Assembly (NCBI GenBank): GCA_023954595.1 | Contig: JAGSHJ010000051.1 | Span: 1 to 12,089 of the forward strand | Direction: 5' to 3' | Length of the DNA: 12,089 bases | DNA from: Bacteriovoracaceae bacterium | GTDB lineage: Bacteria > Bdellovibrionota > Bacteriovoracia > Bacteriovoracales > Bacteriovoracaceae | In this document: in pieces, positions 1-6,194 of the stretch | Numbering within the stretch: the stretch's first letter is position 1 | Layout of the letters: every line of letters begins with the position of its first letter | Made by a program: the position numbers and the translations under genes | Notes under the pieces: generated by a model | Seen by the model: the letters and a program-made list of their open reading frames with translations, nothing else | Databases searched by the model: none | What the model was told of the DNA's origin: nothing

Positions 1-1
1 A

Positions 2-829
2 GTTTGTATCAACCTTGAGCACTTGGAAGCAGTACTCAAAGAGAGTATGGTGCTTAAATCTCAACTCTTAACAATGAATAGAGAATTGTCTGAAGTCTTG
101 GGAAGTGTTGAAACTGAACTACTTAGAGTTAAGCGCTCTTATGAGGTTAATGCTCCTAAGAGATTTCAAAATCTTAAGGGAGTAAAGCTATTATCAAAGT
201 ATGCTGCTGGAGAGAGTGTTGGCGGAGAGTTCTTTGACATCTTTAAGACAGATAACAAAGTCTTCTTCCTAATGAGTGAGACTTCATCGTATCTTGCTTC
301 AAGTTCTATACTTCAAATATTCTCTGATTATAAAGAGAAGGGAGAAGTTTCTTCTGAAAGTGAGATTCGTCTTTTAGAGGAGATTAAGGCCGAGGCACAG
401 CAAATAAACAGCAATAAGAAGAAAGCTTTAAAGATCTCTGTATTTACTGGAATCTTGGATCTATCAACTCATAAGTTTGAAGGCCATATGTTTGGCAAAT
501 TCCAGATTTTAAGTTCAAATCAGAAGAAGAACTTCAGTGGTAATCACTTGGATCTTTTGAAAGAAGATTTTAATGAAGGAAAGTTTGAACGAGTTCTAGA
601 TAGAGGGGAGAGAGTATTGTTTTTATCCCCTGGATTTCTAAAGAGCTGGGAGGATGTTGCTCCAGAGTTCATCATAGAGACACTAATGAATAATTCAAAA
701 ATAAAGATCTTAGATATTTTAGATGAAATCTTTTTTCAATTGAAAAAGGACGCACAAACTGGTTTTCTGCCTCATGACGCGTCCGCTATTATGTTGGAGG
801 TACAGAAAAATGTCATGCTTAAAGTTTAG
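2..829 (+). CDS. Degenerate SpoIIE/PP2C-like domain protein with N-terminal coiled coil (5' end outside window)
   Basis: The frame is open from base 2 back through the window edge, so the true start lies upstream. A TTG at 23 could be read as a start but has no convincing ribosome site, and the coiled-coil pattern continues through it. Counting from that TTG, about residues 1-45 are heptad-like (leucine, glutamate and lysine rich), as in linkers before output domains. The rest follows the order of SpoIIE-type PP2C phosphatases: VGGEFFD at 66-72 for the usual GGDxxD, SETSS at 85-89 for DVSGHG, LFLSPG at 199-204 for YTDG, and HDASAIML at 251-258 for the final DDxTxxVL. Most metal-binding aspartates are replaced, so it is probably an inactive phosphatase-like signalling protein. 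Family assignment is by eye only. It overlaps the next gene by 20 bases, suggesting co-expression. Confidence 0.6.
   Translation, partial: VCINLEHLEAVLKESMVLKSQLLTMNRELSEVLGSVETELLRVKRSYEVNAPKRFQNLKGVKLLSKYAAGESVGGEFFDIFKTDNKVFFLMSETSSYLASSSILQIFSDYKEKGEVSSESEIRLLEEIKAEAQQINSNKKKALKISVFTGILDLSTHKFEGHMFGKFQILSSNQKKNFSGNHLDLLKEDFNEGKFERVLDRGERVLFLSPGFLKSWEDVAPEFIIETLMNNSKIKILDILDEIFFQLKKDAQTGFLPHDASAIMLEVQKNVMLKV
796..800 (+). promoter_or_regulatory. Ribosome binding site deciding the start at 810
   Basis: A perfect GGAGG lies 9 bases before the ATG at 810, inside the end of the upstream gene. It supports the 810 start over the in-frame ATG at 774. The 774 start would place a charged, tryptophan-containing stretch (MTRPLLCWRYRK) in front of an otherwise classical signal peptide. 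Confidence 0.8.
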
Positions 830-1442
830 TGCAATCTTATGTCTTCTCGTCTCCTTAAATGCGGTGGCACAGGAGAAAGTAGAAAAATTCACTTCTAAAG
901 AGTGTTTAATGTCGAATTTTGAAACTTCCGTCACTAGAGGCGAGTTGTTTGGTTTGATGCAAAGGACACTTACTATTAAAAAGGAAGTGTGCCAGCTTAG
1001 TATCTTGAATAAAAAAAGCTTCTTTGAAACAGATTATAAAATTGATGTTTGTAGAGAACCAATTCATATGAAGGTAACTGTTAGAGGCACTCTAGATGTT
1101 TATAAAAGAGATCGCTCTTGTGATAGCCGCACTCAAAGTGAATTTTGCGACTTCTGGAGTAAGTTAAAGTCTGATCTTCAAGACCAAGGCCTTATCTTTG
1201 CGACAGGTGAGCGTGAGAAGTTATCTACAGCTCACGGTAAGGTCTACTGTAGCTATTTATTACTGAATAAGTATTTGGGTAAAGGCGTGTTGTTTTCTAA
1301 GTACAATGATCCAAGTGACATTTATGAAGACAATGAAATACAGAAAAGATCTAATCCAAAGAAAGTGAAGCTTAGAAAAGAATCACCTAAAAAAGAAAAA
1401 GCTCCTAGTGAGGAGCTTGGTATGCCACAGGGACGCTTTTAA
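810..1442 (+). CDS. Secreted hypothetical protein with six cysteines and a basic tail
   Basis: I do not recognise a family. From the ATG at 810 the protein is 210 residues. It opens with a type I signal peptide (MSCLKFSAILCLLVSLNAVA, cleavage likely before QE), so it is predicted to be exported to the periplasm or beyond. The mature part has six cysteines (in SKEC, KEVC, IDVC, DRSC, SEFC and KVYC), an even number that could form three disulfides. The last 35 or so residues are lysine, proline and glutamate rich and probably disordered. The start overlaps the upstream gene by 20 bases and has a strong GGAGG, so the two genes are probably one transcript. The 3' end doubles as the terminator of the convergent minus-strand operon: its KKEK-encoding adenine run supplies that terminator's U-tract. 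Confidence 0.75.
   Translation: MSCLKFSAILCLLVSLNAVAQEKVEKFTSKECLMSNFETSVTRGELFGLMQRTLTIKKEVCQLSILNKKSFFETDYKIDVCREPIHMKVTVRGTLDVYKRDRSCDSRTQSEFCDFWSKLKSDLQDQGLIFATGEREKLSTAHGKVYCSYLLLNKYLGKGVLFSKYNDPSDIYEDNEIQKRSNPKKVKLRKESPKKEKAPSEELGMPQGRF
1389..1418 (-). terminator. Intrinsic terminator of the minus-strand operon
   Basis: Read on the minus strand, AAGCTCCT and AGGAGCTT form an 8-bp stem (1399-1406 with 1411-1418) around a 4-base loop. The stem is followed at once by TTTCTTTTTT. This is a textbook Rho-independent terminator beginning 43 bases after the gamma-lyase stop codon. It sits wholly inside the coding sequence of the convergent plus-strand gene. Confidence 0.8.
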
Positions 1443-1450
1443 AAGCGTCC
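1431..1450. terminator. Perfect 20-bp palindrome over the plus-strand stop codon, possible terminator
   Basis: GGACGC and GCGTCC flank TTTTAAAA, giving an unbroken 20-base palindrome. It contains the TAA stop (1440-1442) of the secreted protein gene and lies in the gap between the two convergent genes. It could act as a hairpin in both directions. No U-tract follows on either side, so factor-independent termination is uncertain, and RNA 3'-end protection is an alternative. Confidence 0.4.
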
Positions 1451-1460
1451 CATATTCGTA

Positions 1461-2606
1461 TTATTTCAGTGCCTGCTCAAGGTCTGCAATCAAGTCATCA
1501 ACATCCTCAATACCTGTGCTCACGCGAACAAGGTTATCAGTGATTCCAACTGATTCACGCACTTCTTTGGGAACACTTGCGTGAGTCATAATCGCAGGAT
1601 GCTCAATCAAAGACTCAACACCACCTAAGCTCTCAGCGAGTGCGAACAGTTCTACTTTTTCCAGAAATGTTCTAGATGCTTCAAGCCCGCCTTTTATAAA
1701 GAAAGTAATCATGCCACCAAAGCCAGACATTTGTTTTTTAGCAAGCTCGTGTTGTGGGTGAGACTCAAGGCCTGGGTATACTACTTTTTCTACTTTTTCG
1801 TGTTTTTCAAGATAATTAGCAATCTTTGTCGCATTCTCTTGGTGCTTTTGCATTCTGATTGCCAAGGTCTTAATACCTCTTAGTACCAGCCAAGAGTCAA
1901 ATGGAGAGCTACTAGGGCCTATACTATTTTGAAGAGTGAATAAAGAGTCGTAGGTCTCTTTATCATTTGTCATCATAGCGCCGCCAACAACGTCAGAATG
2001 GCCATTGATGTATTTTGTAAGTGAGTGTGTCACAACATCCGCACCTAAATCGAGAGGGTTTTGGAAGTATGGAGACATGAAAGTATTATCAACGTAAACT
2101 TTGACACCGCTTTTCTTCGCCAAGTCAGAAACTCTTTTGATATCAGTAATTTTTAGAATTGGATTGGTTGGAGTCTCTAACCAAATCATAGCTGCTCCAT
2201 CGGAGAGCTTTCTTTCAACTAGTTCATAATTAGTTGTGTCGATAAATTCAAAATCAAACTTGTCTTGGAAAACTGTTGTGAAAAGACGGTATGTCCCACC
2301 ATAAACATCATCTCCACAAAGAATCTTGGATCCCTTAGGCAGCATGTGCATGATCAATGAAGTCATGGCCAGCCCTGATGAGGTGGTTAAAGCGTATTTT
2401 GCGTTCTCAAGAGACGCTAAGTTTTGCTCAAGTCTTGTCCTGGTAGGGTTGTGAGAGCGTGTATACTCATAACCCTTATGCTTGCCAGGACTTGTTTGTG
2501 CGTAAGTTGTAGTCTGATAAATGGGAGGCATGACTGCACCAGTTTCTTTGTCCGGCTCGCCTCCCACATGAATAACTTTCGTTGCAAACTTTAAGTCTTT
2601 AATCAA
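1461..2606 (-). CDS. Cystathionine gamma-lyase (PLP-dependent Cys/Met metabolism enzyme)
   Basis: Predicted to cleave cystathionine to cysteine, 2-oxobutyrate and ammonia in the cytoplasm, the second step of reverse transsulfuration. At 381 residues it has the normal family length. Visible hallmarks are YTRSHNPTR at 48-56 (phosphate and substrate binding), DDVYGGTYR at 99-107 with the PLP-stacking Tyr102, Asp173 in VDNTF, the PLP lysine Lys198 in SLTKYINGHSDVV, and SLGGVES with Glu331. Long stretches such as VYPGLESHPQHELAKKQ resemble animal gamma-lyases. The Glu331 region is shared with cystathionine gamma-synthase, so MetB activity cannot be excluded. The beta-synthase directly upstream favours the lyase role. 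The start is TTG, and TTGA forms a 4-base overlap with the upstream stop. A GGAAAG lies just before it, and no alternative start keeps the N-terminal helix. The protein ends before a strong terminator. Confidence 0.88.
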   Translation of the reverse strand: MIKDLKFATKVIHVGGEPDKETGAVMPPIYQTTTYAQTSPGKHKGYEYTRSHNPTRTRLEQNLASLENAKYALTTSSGLAMTSLIMHMLPKGSKILCGDDVYGGTYRLFTTVFQDKFDFEFIDTTNYELVERKLSDGAAMIWLETPTNPILKITDIKRVSDLAKKSGVKVYVDNTFMSPYFQNPLDLGADVVTHSLTKYINGHSDVVGGAMMTNDKETYDSLFTLQNSIGPSSSPFDSWLVLRGIKTLAIRMQKHQENATKIANYLEKHEKVEKVVYPGLESHPQHELAKKQMSGFGGMITFFIKGGLEASRTFLEKVELFALAESLGGVESLIEHPAIMTHASVPKEVRESVGITDNLVRVSTGIEDVDDLIADLEQALK

Positions 2607-3646
2607 ACTAACTTTCCATTGTTTCCAATAGTTTTCAAAATTAATTCGTCTACTTCATCATTTGATGTGTCTACTTGATAACCCATCTCTTTCATCCAAG
2701 CATCATTGTAAATTTTAGATGAATAGTTATTTCCTGAATCGTGAAGAACAACCAAGATCTTTTCAGGCTTTTCAAGTTGCTCTGCATATCTGATAGCGCC
2801 AACAATTGCCGCACCAGCTGAACCACCTGAATAAACGCCTTCTTCTTTAACAAGTCTTCTAGTCATTTGGAATGACTCTTCATCCCCAATAACTACAAAG
2901 TCGTCGATTACATCAAAATTTACGTTTCCTGGAAGAAAGTCTTCGCCAATACCTTCTAGTACGTATGAGCTACCTTCAATCATTTCTCCAGTCTTTTTGT
3001 AGTGGGCAAGAATACTACCTTGGCAATCAACACCAACAACTTTTACATCAGGCATTTTCTCTTTTAGAAATTTCCCAACACCAGAGATTGTTCCACCCGT
3101 TCCAACTGAGGCCATAAATGTATCGAACTTGCCTTCAGTTTGAGCGAAGATTTCTGGTCCTGTTTGAGTGTAGTGGCATTCGCCATTATAGATGTTCTCA
3201 TATTGATTGATATGAAATGAATTTGGCATGTTTTTCAAACTAGCTGCAACTGAGTAGTAAGATCTTGGATCTTCAGGAGCTACATTTGTAGGACAAACAA
3301 TAACCTTTCCACCAAAGGCCTTAAGGTTGTTGATTTTCTCTTGTGATTGCTTATCTGCCATTACAAATACAGTCTTGTACCCATGAGTGTTAGCAAAAAG
3401 AGCAATACCAATACCAGTATTTCCAGATGTACACTCAATAATTGTTCCACCTGGTTTAAGATCGCCATTTTCAACGGCCTTCTGACACATATAAACACCC
3501 ATTCTATCCTTAATAGATCCACCTGGGTTTAAGTATTCCAACTTTACATAGATCTCACTGTCTATGTGCTTGGCCACGTTTTGAAGCCTAATAATTGGGG
3601 TGTCCCCAATAGCGTTGATGATACTGTTGTTTTTAAATTTATCCAT
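2603..3646 (-). CDS. Cystathionine beta-synthase, catalytic domain only
   Basis: A PLP enzyme of fold type II that condenses serine and homocysteine to cystathionine. From the ATG at 3646 it has 347 residues. Lys46 in NPGGSIKDR is the Schiff-base lysine. SGNTG at 74-78 binds the substrate carboxylate. VGTGGTISG at 181-189 binds the PLP phosphate, and GGSAG lies at 274-278. The stretches APEDPRSYYSVA (123-134) and LHDSGNNYSSKIYNDAWM (301-318) are typical of beta-synthases rather than of cysteine synthase CysK/CysM. There is no N-terminal heme segment and no C-terminal CBS (Bateman) pair, so control by S-adenosylmethionine is not expected. An in-frame ATG at 3661 exists, but a GGAG sits 9 bases before 3646, so I chose that start. 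It overlaps ATPase 2 by 8 bases and the gamma-lyase by 4. Confidence 0.88.
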   Translation of the reverse strand: MDKFKNNSIINAIGDTPIIRLQNVAKHIDSEIYVKLEYLNPGGSIKDRMGVYMCQKAVENGDLKPGGTIIECTSGNTGIGIALFANTHGYKTVFVMADKQSQEKINNLKAFGGKVIVCPTNVAPEDPRSYYSVAASLKNMPNSFHINQYENIYNGECHYTQTGPEIFAQTEGKFDTFMASVGTGGTISGVGKFLKEKMPDVKVVGVDCQGSILAHYKKTGEMIEGSSYVLEGIGEDFLPGNVNFDVIDDFVVIGDEESFQMTRRLVKEEGVYSGGSAGAAIVGAIRYAEQLEKPEKILVVLHDSGNNYSSKIYNDAWMKEMGYQVDTSNDEVDELILKTIGNNGKLV

Positions 3647-4712
3647 TTTTTTGTACTCCATTTAATTTATAATTCTTCCACTGACTTACTAATTCTTCGA
3701 CATGAGATAGAGGTTGCATTTTTAATACCTCAGAAAATCTCAATATGTTTTTAAATTTGGCGGTTAAAATTTCTTCGTGTTTTTGCTCTCGCTCAACAAA
3801 GCTTGCTTTAACTCGTTTTTCTAAATCTTGACTAGGTTCCCAATCTTTAAGTTGATCCGAGAGACACTTATTTAGAATAACCCAAGTTTTCTTATTCATT
3901 AAGGCCTTTGCACCCTCACTGAGTTCCATTGCCTCTTTGATTTTATTTTGTTCAACACTTGTTACTAAAAACCAAGTTGTTTTATTCTCATCTTGGAGCT
4001 CTTTTTGCAAATTAAGGGCGTTTAAAAACACACCTTTTGATTGGTAAAGAACATAGACTGCTTCAAGGAATTCTTCAACAAAAGATGCCCCTGTAACCTT
4101 TGAGAGGTAGTCTAATAGCTTTTTGACTCCAGATGATACGATCTTGGTCATAAAGCGTTTTCCCCTTCCACCTTCAGAGGGGAGGGTCTTCTTTCCTAGA
4201 TAGGTAAAAATCTCAACAAAGTTTTGGTCAAAAAACGCTCTAATCTTATCAACACTTTCCAGAAAGTCGAGAAAGTGTCCTCCTGGAGGAGTATCTAAAA
4301 CGATAACGTCGTACTTATTCTTTGCGATATTTAATTGAAGCTCAATTATGGCAAGTATTTCATTCAGCCCGCCGTAAGGGCGACCTAAGATCTTTAAAAT
4401 TCTGTTATTTAATATGTCATCTGATTCTGTTTGATTGGCGACCCTCTTGATTGTCTCTTCTGGGTTCATCAATTCAACATCAAGAGCTAGAGAGCTTCCA
4501 TCACCCAAAGGATCTTTAATTGAGACGACTTTACCGGCATCTTCATCCTTAATACTAAGTACTTCTTTTAGGCGTTTGGCCGGATCAATTGTAATAAGTA
4601 GAACTGAGCTGCCTTCTTGTGCCAGGTGTATTGCCCTCGAGGCGGCCAAAGTTGTTTTTCCAACACCTCCGGTTCCACTAAAAATTTCAAAAGGCCTGTT
4701 CTCTAAATTCAC
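3639..4712 (-). CDS. ArsA/Get3-like ATPase 2 (switch I intact, signature lysine lost)
   Basis: A cytoplasmic P-loop ATPase of the ArsA/Get3 group, 357 residues. Walker A is SGTGGVGKTT at 12-21: Lys19 is present, but the deviant-Walker signature lysine expected at position 14 is threonine. Switch I TIDPAKR (41-47, Asp43) and switch II LDTPPGGH (139-146) are intact. A helical, lysine-rich middle section follows (about 170-260). There is no CxxC zinc motif and only one cysteine, so it is neither an arsenite-pump ArsA nor a zinc-bridged eukaryotic Get3 dimer. The start is GTG, preceded by AGGTGA that overlaps the stop of ATPase 1. The pairing recalls mycobacterial Rv3679/Rv3680 (from memory). The client or substrate is unknown. 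The gene overlaps the beta-synthase downstream. Confidence 0.85.
   Translation of the reverse strand: MNLENRPFEIFSGTGGVGKTTLAASRAIHLAQEGSSVLLITIDPAKRLKEVLSIKDEDAGKVVSIKDPLGDGSSLALDVELMNPEETIKRVANQTESDDILNNRILKILGRPYGGLNEILAIIELQLNIAKNKYDVIVLDTPPGGHFLDFLESVDKIRAFFDQNFVEIFTYLGKKTLPSEGGRGKRFMTKIVSSGVKKLLDYLSKVTGASFVEEFLEAVYVLYQSKGVFLNALNLQKELQDENKTTWFLVTSVEQNKIKEAMELSEGAKALMNKKTWVILNKCLSDQLKDWEPSQDLEKRVKASFVEREQKHEEILTAKFKNILRFSEVLKMQPLSHVEELVSQWKNYKLNGVQKNG
3656..3659 (-). promoter_or_regulatory. Ribosome binding site deciding the beta-synthase start
   Basis: GGAG on the minus strand lies 9 bases before the ATG at 3646. The alternative ATG at 3661-3659 partly overlaps this site and has only a GGAAG about 13 bases upstream, which is too far. 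The choice changes the protein by five residues (MEYKK). Confidence 0.6.
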
Positions 4713-4715
4713 ATT

Positions 4716-4721
4716 TCACCT
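4716..4721 (-). promoter_or_regulatory. Ribosome binding site of ATPase 2 overlapping the stop of ATPase 1
   Basis: The minus strand reads TAGGTGAAAT then GTG. The TAG ends ATPase 1, and AGGTGA, which matches the 3' part of the consensus Shine-Dalgarno sequence, starts on its last two bases. This supports the GTG start at 4712 and tight translational coupling. The ATG two bases earlier is followed directly by TGA and cannot be the start. Confidence 0.65.
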
Positions 4722-5547
4722 ATACTAGCTTATCCATAAATGGAATGAGGTCTTTAATAATTTGCTCATCCACATTACTCAAGGAATGGGGGACAAAAGA
4801 CTTTATGTCTTGTCCAAATTCATCTTGAATATGCTGTTCTGTTTTTAGCTTTTTAGTTAAAAATTCTGGCAGCTCCAGGTCGTCAACTCCTTTAAGTCCA
4901 GCAAAGCTATTGTTGCAAAAGACTTCAGTCGATACGGGAGCAATATTATTTAAACTCTCTTTAAGCTCCATTGCCTCATTCACAGCCATAAGAATTGGCA
5001 ACGTCAAAATATTGATTTGAGTGAAGTGATCTGAGTAGAGTAGAGATAGCATCTTTTGCGTATCTTCAAAAAGAAGTCCCGATTGGAATATCTCACCAAA
5101 GTTTTTAGTTGCTTCAAGCATCGTTAACGCATGGCCACTGGATGGAGAGTCTAAAACAAATACTTGTTCAGGATCTTCTTTGAGCATCTCAAGTGCTTGA
5201 CCTAAATATATTGTGTAGTTAAAGCCTGGAATCATACTGATAAGAGCTTTAAAAAATGGAGTTTTCACTACCCATTTTGCTATTGTTTGTGACTTAAGTT
5301 TTTTCGCCACATAACCACTAGCACAATCGAGGAGATTTAATGCCGTAAATGGCACATTCATCTTCTTAGCTTGAAGAACTTCTTGGATGTCAGACTTAGG
5401 TCGCTCAAGTGCGGCCGTGGTGAAATTTAGGTAATTTGCTTTGATTCCCTGTGATCGCAGGTATTGAGTGAGAGCAAGCGAAAGGGCGGTTTTTCCAACG
5501 CCGCCCTTGCCCGTAATTATGTAAAATCTTTTATTATCGGACAACAT
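4720..5547 (-). CDS. ArsA/Get3-like ATPase 1 (signature lysine intact, switch I lost)
   Basis: The partner ATPase of the same fold, 275 residues. Walker A ITGKGGVGKTA (11-21) carries both the signature Lys14 and Lys19. Switch II is VLDSPSSGHAL (131-141), close to the DAPATGHAL of paired actinobacterial and myxobacterial ArsA-like proteins. Where switch I should read DPA the protein has NFTTAALERP (41-50), so the catalytic aspartate is absent. The segment FFKALISMIPGFNY (98-111) resembles the helical subdomain of that family, and LTLPILMAVNEAMEL matches its usual VTLPEExPVNET-type stretch. It has two scattered cysteines and no CxxC. The ATG start lacks a clear Shine-Dalgarno and may rely on coupling to the barrel gene 9 bases upstream. 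It probably forms a heterodimer with the next gene product, and its function is not known. Confidence 0.83.
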   Translation of the reverse strand: MLSDNKRFYIITGKGGVGKTALSLALTQYLRSQGIKANYLNFTTAALERPKSDIQEVLQAKKMNVPFTALNLLDCASGYVAKKLKSQTIAKWVVKTPFFKALISMIPGFNYTIYLGQALEMLKEDPEQVFVLDSPSSGHALTMLEATKNFGEIFQSGLLFEDTQKMLSLLYSDHFTQINILTLPILMAVNEAMELKESLNNIAPVSTEVFCNNSFAGLKGVDDLELPEFLTKKLKTEQHIQDEFGQDIKSFVPHSLSNVDEQIIKDLIPFMDKLV

Positions 5548-5556
5548 GTCCGCGTA

Positions 5557-6180
5557 TTAAAACAAATACATACTCGTAAGTAAAAGCTTAAAATAAGAAC
5601 CTTTTACATCTTCTGTTTCATCTTGTTTGACATCGAATGGATTGTGATATTGACCCAATATGCCAATAACAACGCGTCTGTTTAACCTAAGGTCAACTCC
5701 GCCCCCAGCGTTGAAGCCAAACGTACTTTTTTGCTCAGATTCAACTCCGTCTTTAGCGATTTTTGGCTGATAAAAGCCAAGGCCACCAATGACATATGGA
5801 GAGAATGCGTCAAATTCATACGAACGTGCTTTGATGCTAAATGCCAGACCTTTTAGCCATACATCTTTTCCTTTGTATGCATGGTGTGAAGCATGGGCAT
5901 TAATCAATAGATCAAATGAATAGCTGGCAGTGTAGCTATAAAATAAATCTCCAGTAATTTGGCTATCGCCTTTGTTTTGGAGACTTCCTAGTAGAAAGGT
6001 TTGGCCAATACCTACGCCAAAGCCGTGCTTGTTAACTTCTCTTTTAGCAGCTGTAACAACTGCAGAAGTTTCTTTATCAAGCTCTTTATCTTCCATGTTT
6101 TTTTGAGCAAGCGAGTTTGTCGAAATAAGAAAACTCACGGCCATAAAGGCCATGAGCTTCGACATTGAATTAAATGTCAT
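5557..6180 (-). CDS. Small outer-membrane beta-barrel protein (OmpA/Ail-like type)
   Basis: 207 residues with a type I signal peptide (about residues 1-25, hydrophobic core MAFMAVSFLIS, cleavage after SLA). After a charged linker (26-50) come alternating hydrophobic and polar strands separated by glycine-rich turns, such as HGFGVGIGQTF, YVIGGLGFYQP, FGFNAGGGVDLRL and VVIGILGQYHN. The protein ends in TSMYLF, and a C-terminal phenylalanine is the usual recognition signal of the BAM assembly machine. Size and strand count suit an 8-stranded barrel in the outer membrane. No catalytic or ligand motif is visible, so its role is unknown. It lies second in the minus-strand operon, 14 bases after the PhaR-like gene and 9 before the ATPases. 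The ATG at 6180 is preceded by a weak AAAGAGA; a later ATG at codon 6 has nothing better. Confidence 0.75.
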   Translation of the reverse strand: MTFNSMSKLMAFMAVSFLISTNSLAQKNMEDKELDKETSAVVTAAKREVNKHGFGVGIGQTFLLGSLQNKGDSQITGDLFYSYTASYSFDLLINAHASHHAYKGKDVWLKGLAFSIKARSYEFDAFSPYVIGGLGFYQPKIAKDGVESEQKSTFGFNAGGGVDLRLNRRVVIGILGQYHNPFDVKQDETEDVKGSYFKLLLTSMYLF

Positions 6181-6194
6181 ATAATTGTCTCTTT

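Noticed and set aside
774..809. Longer N-terminus for the secreted protein from the ATG at 774
   Set aside because: It would add 12 residues (charged and tryptophan-containing) before a complete signal peptide, while a perfect GGAGG sits 9 bases before the ATG at 810.
2603..3646. Annotation as cysteine synthase (O-acetylserine sulfhydrylase)
   Set aside because: The APEDPRSYYSVA and DSGNNYSSKIYNDAWM stretches and the coupled gamma-lyase gene fit cystathionine beta-synthase better.
4435..4728. Plus-strand open frame opposite ATPase 2
   Set aside because: It is antisense to a clearly conserved ATPase, has a serine- and proline-rich composition typical of antisense frames, and has no ribosome site.
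3639..5547. Arsenite resistance (ArsA) operon
   Set aside because: No ArsB, ArsC, ArsD or ArsR-like gene is present. The ATPases lack the conserved ArsA cysteines and are split into two diverged single-domain proteins.
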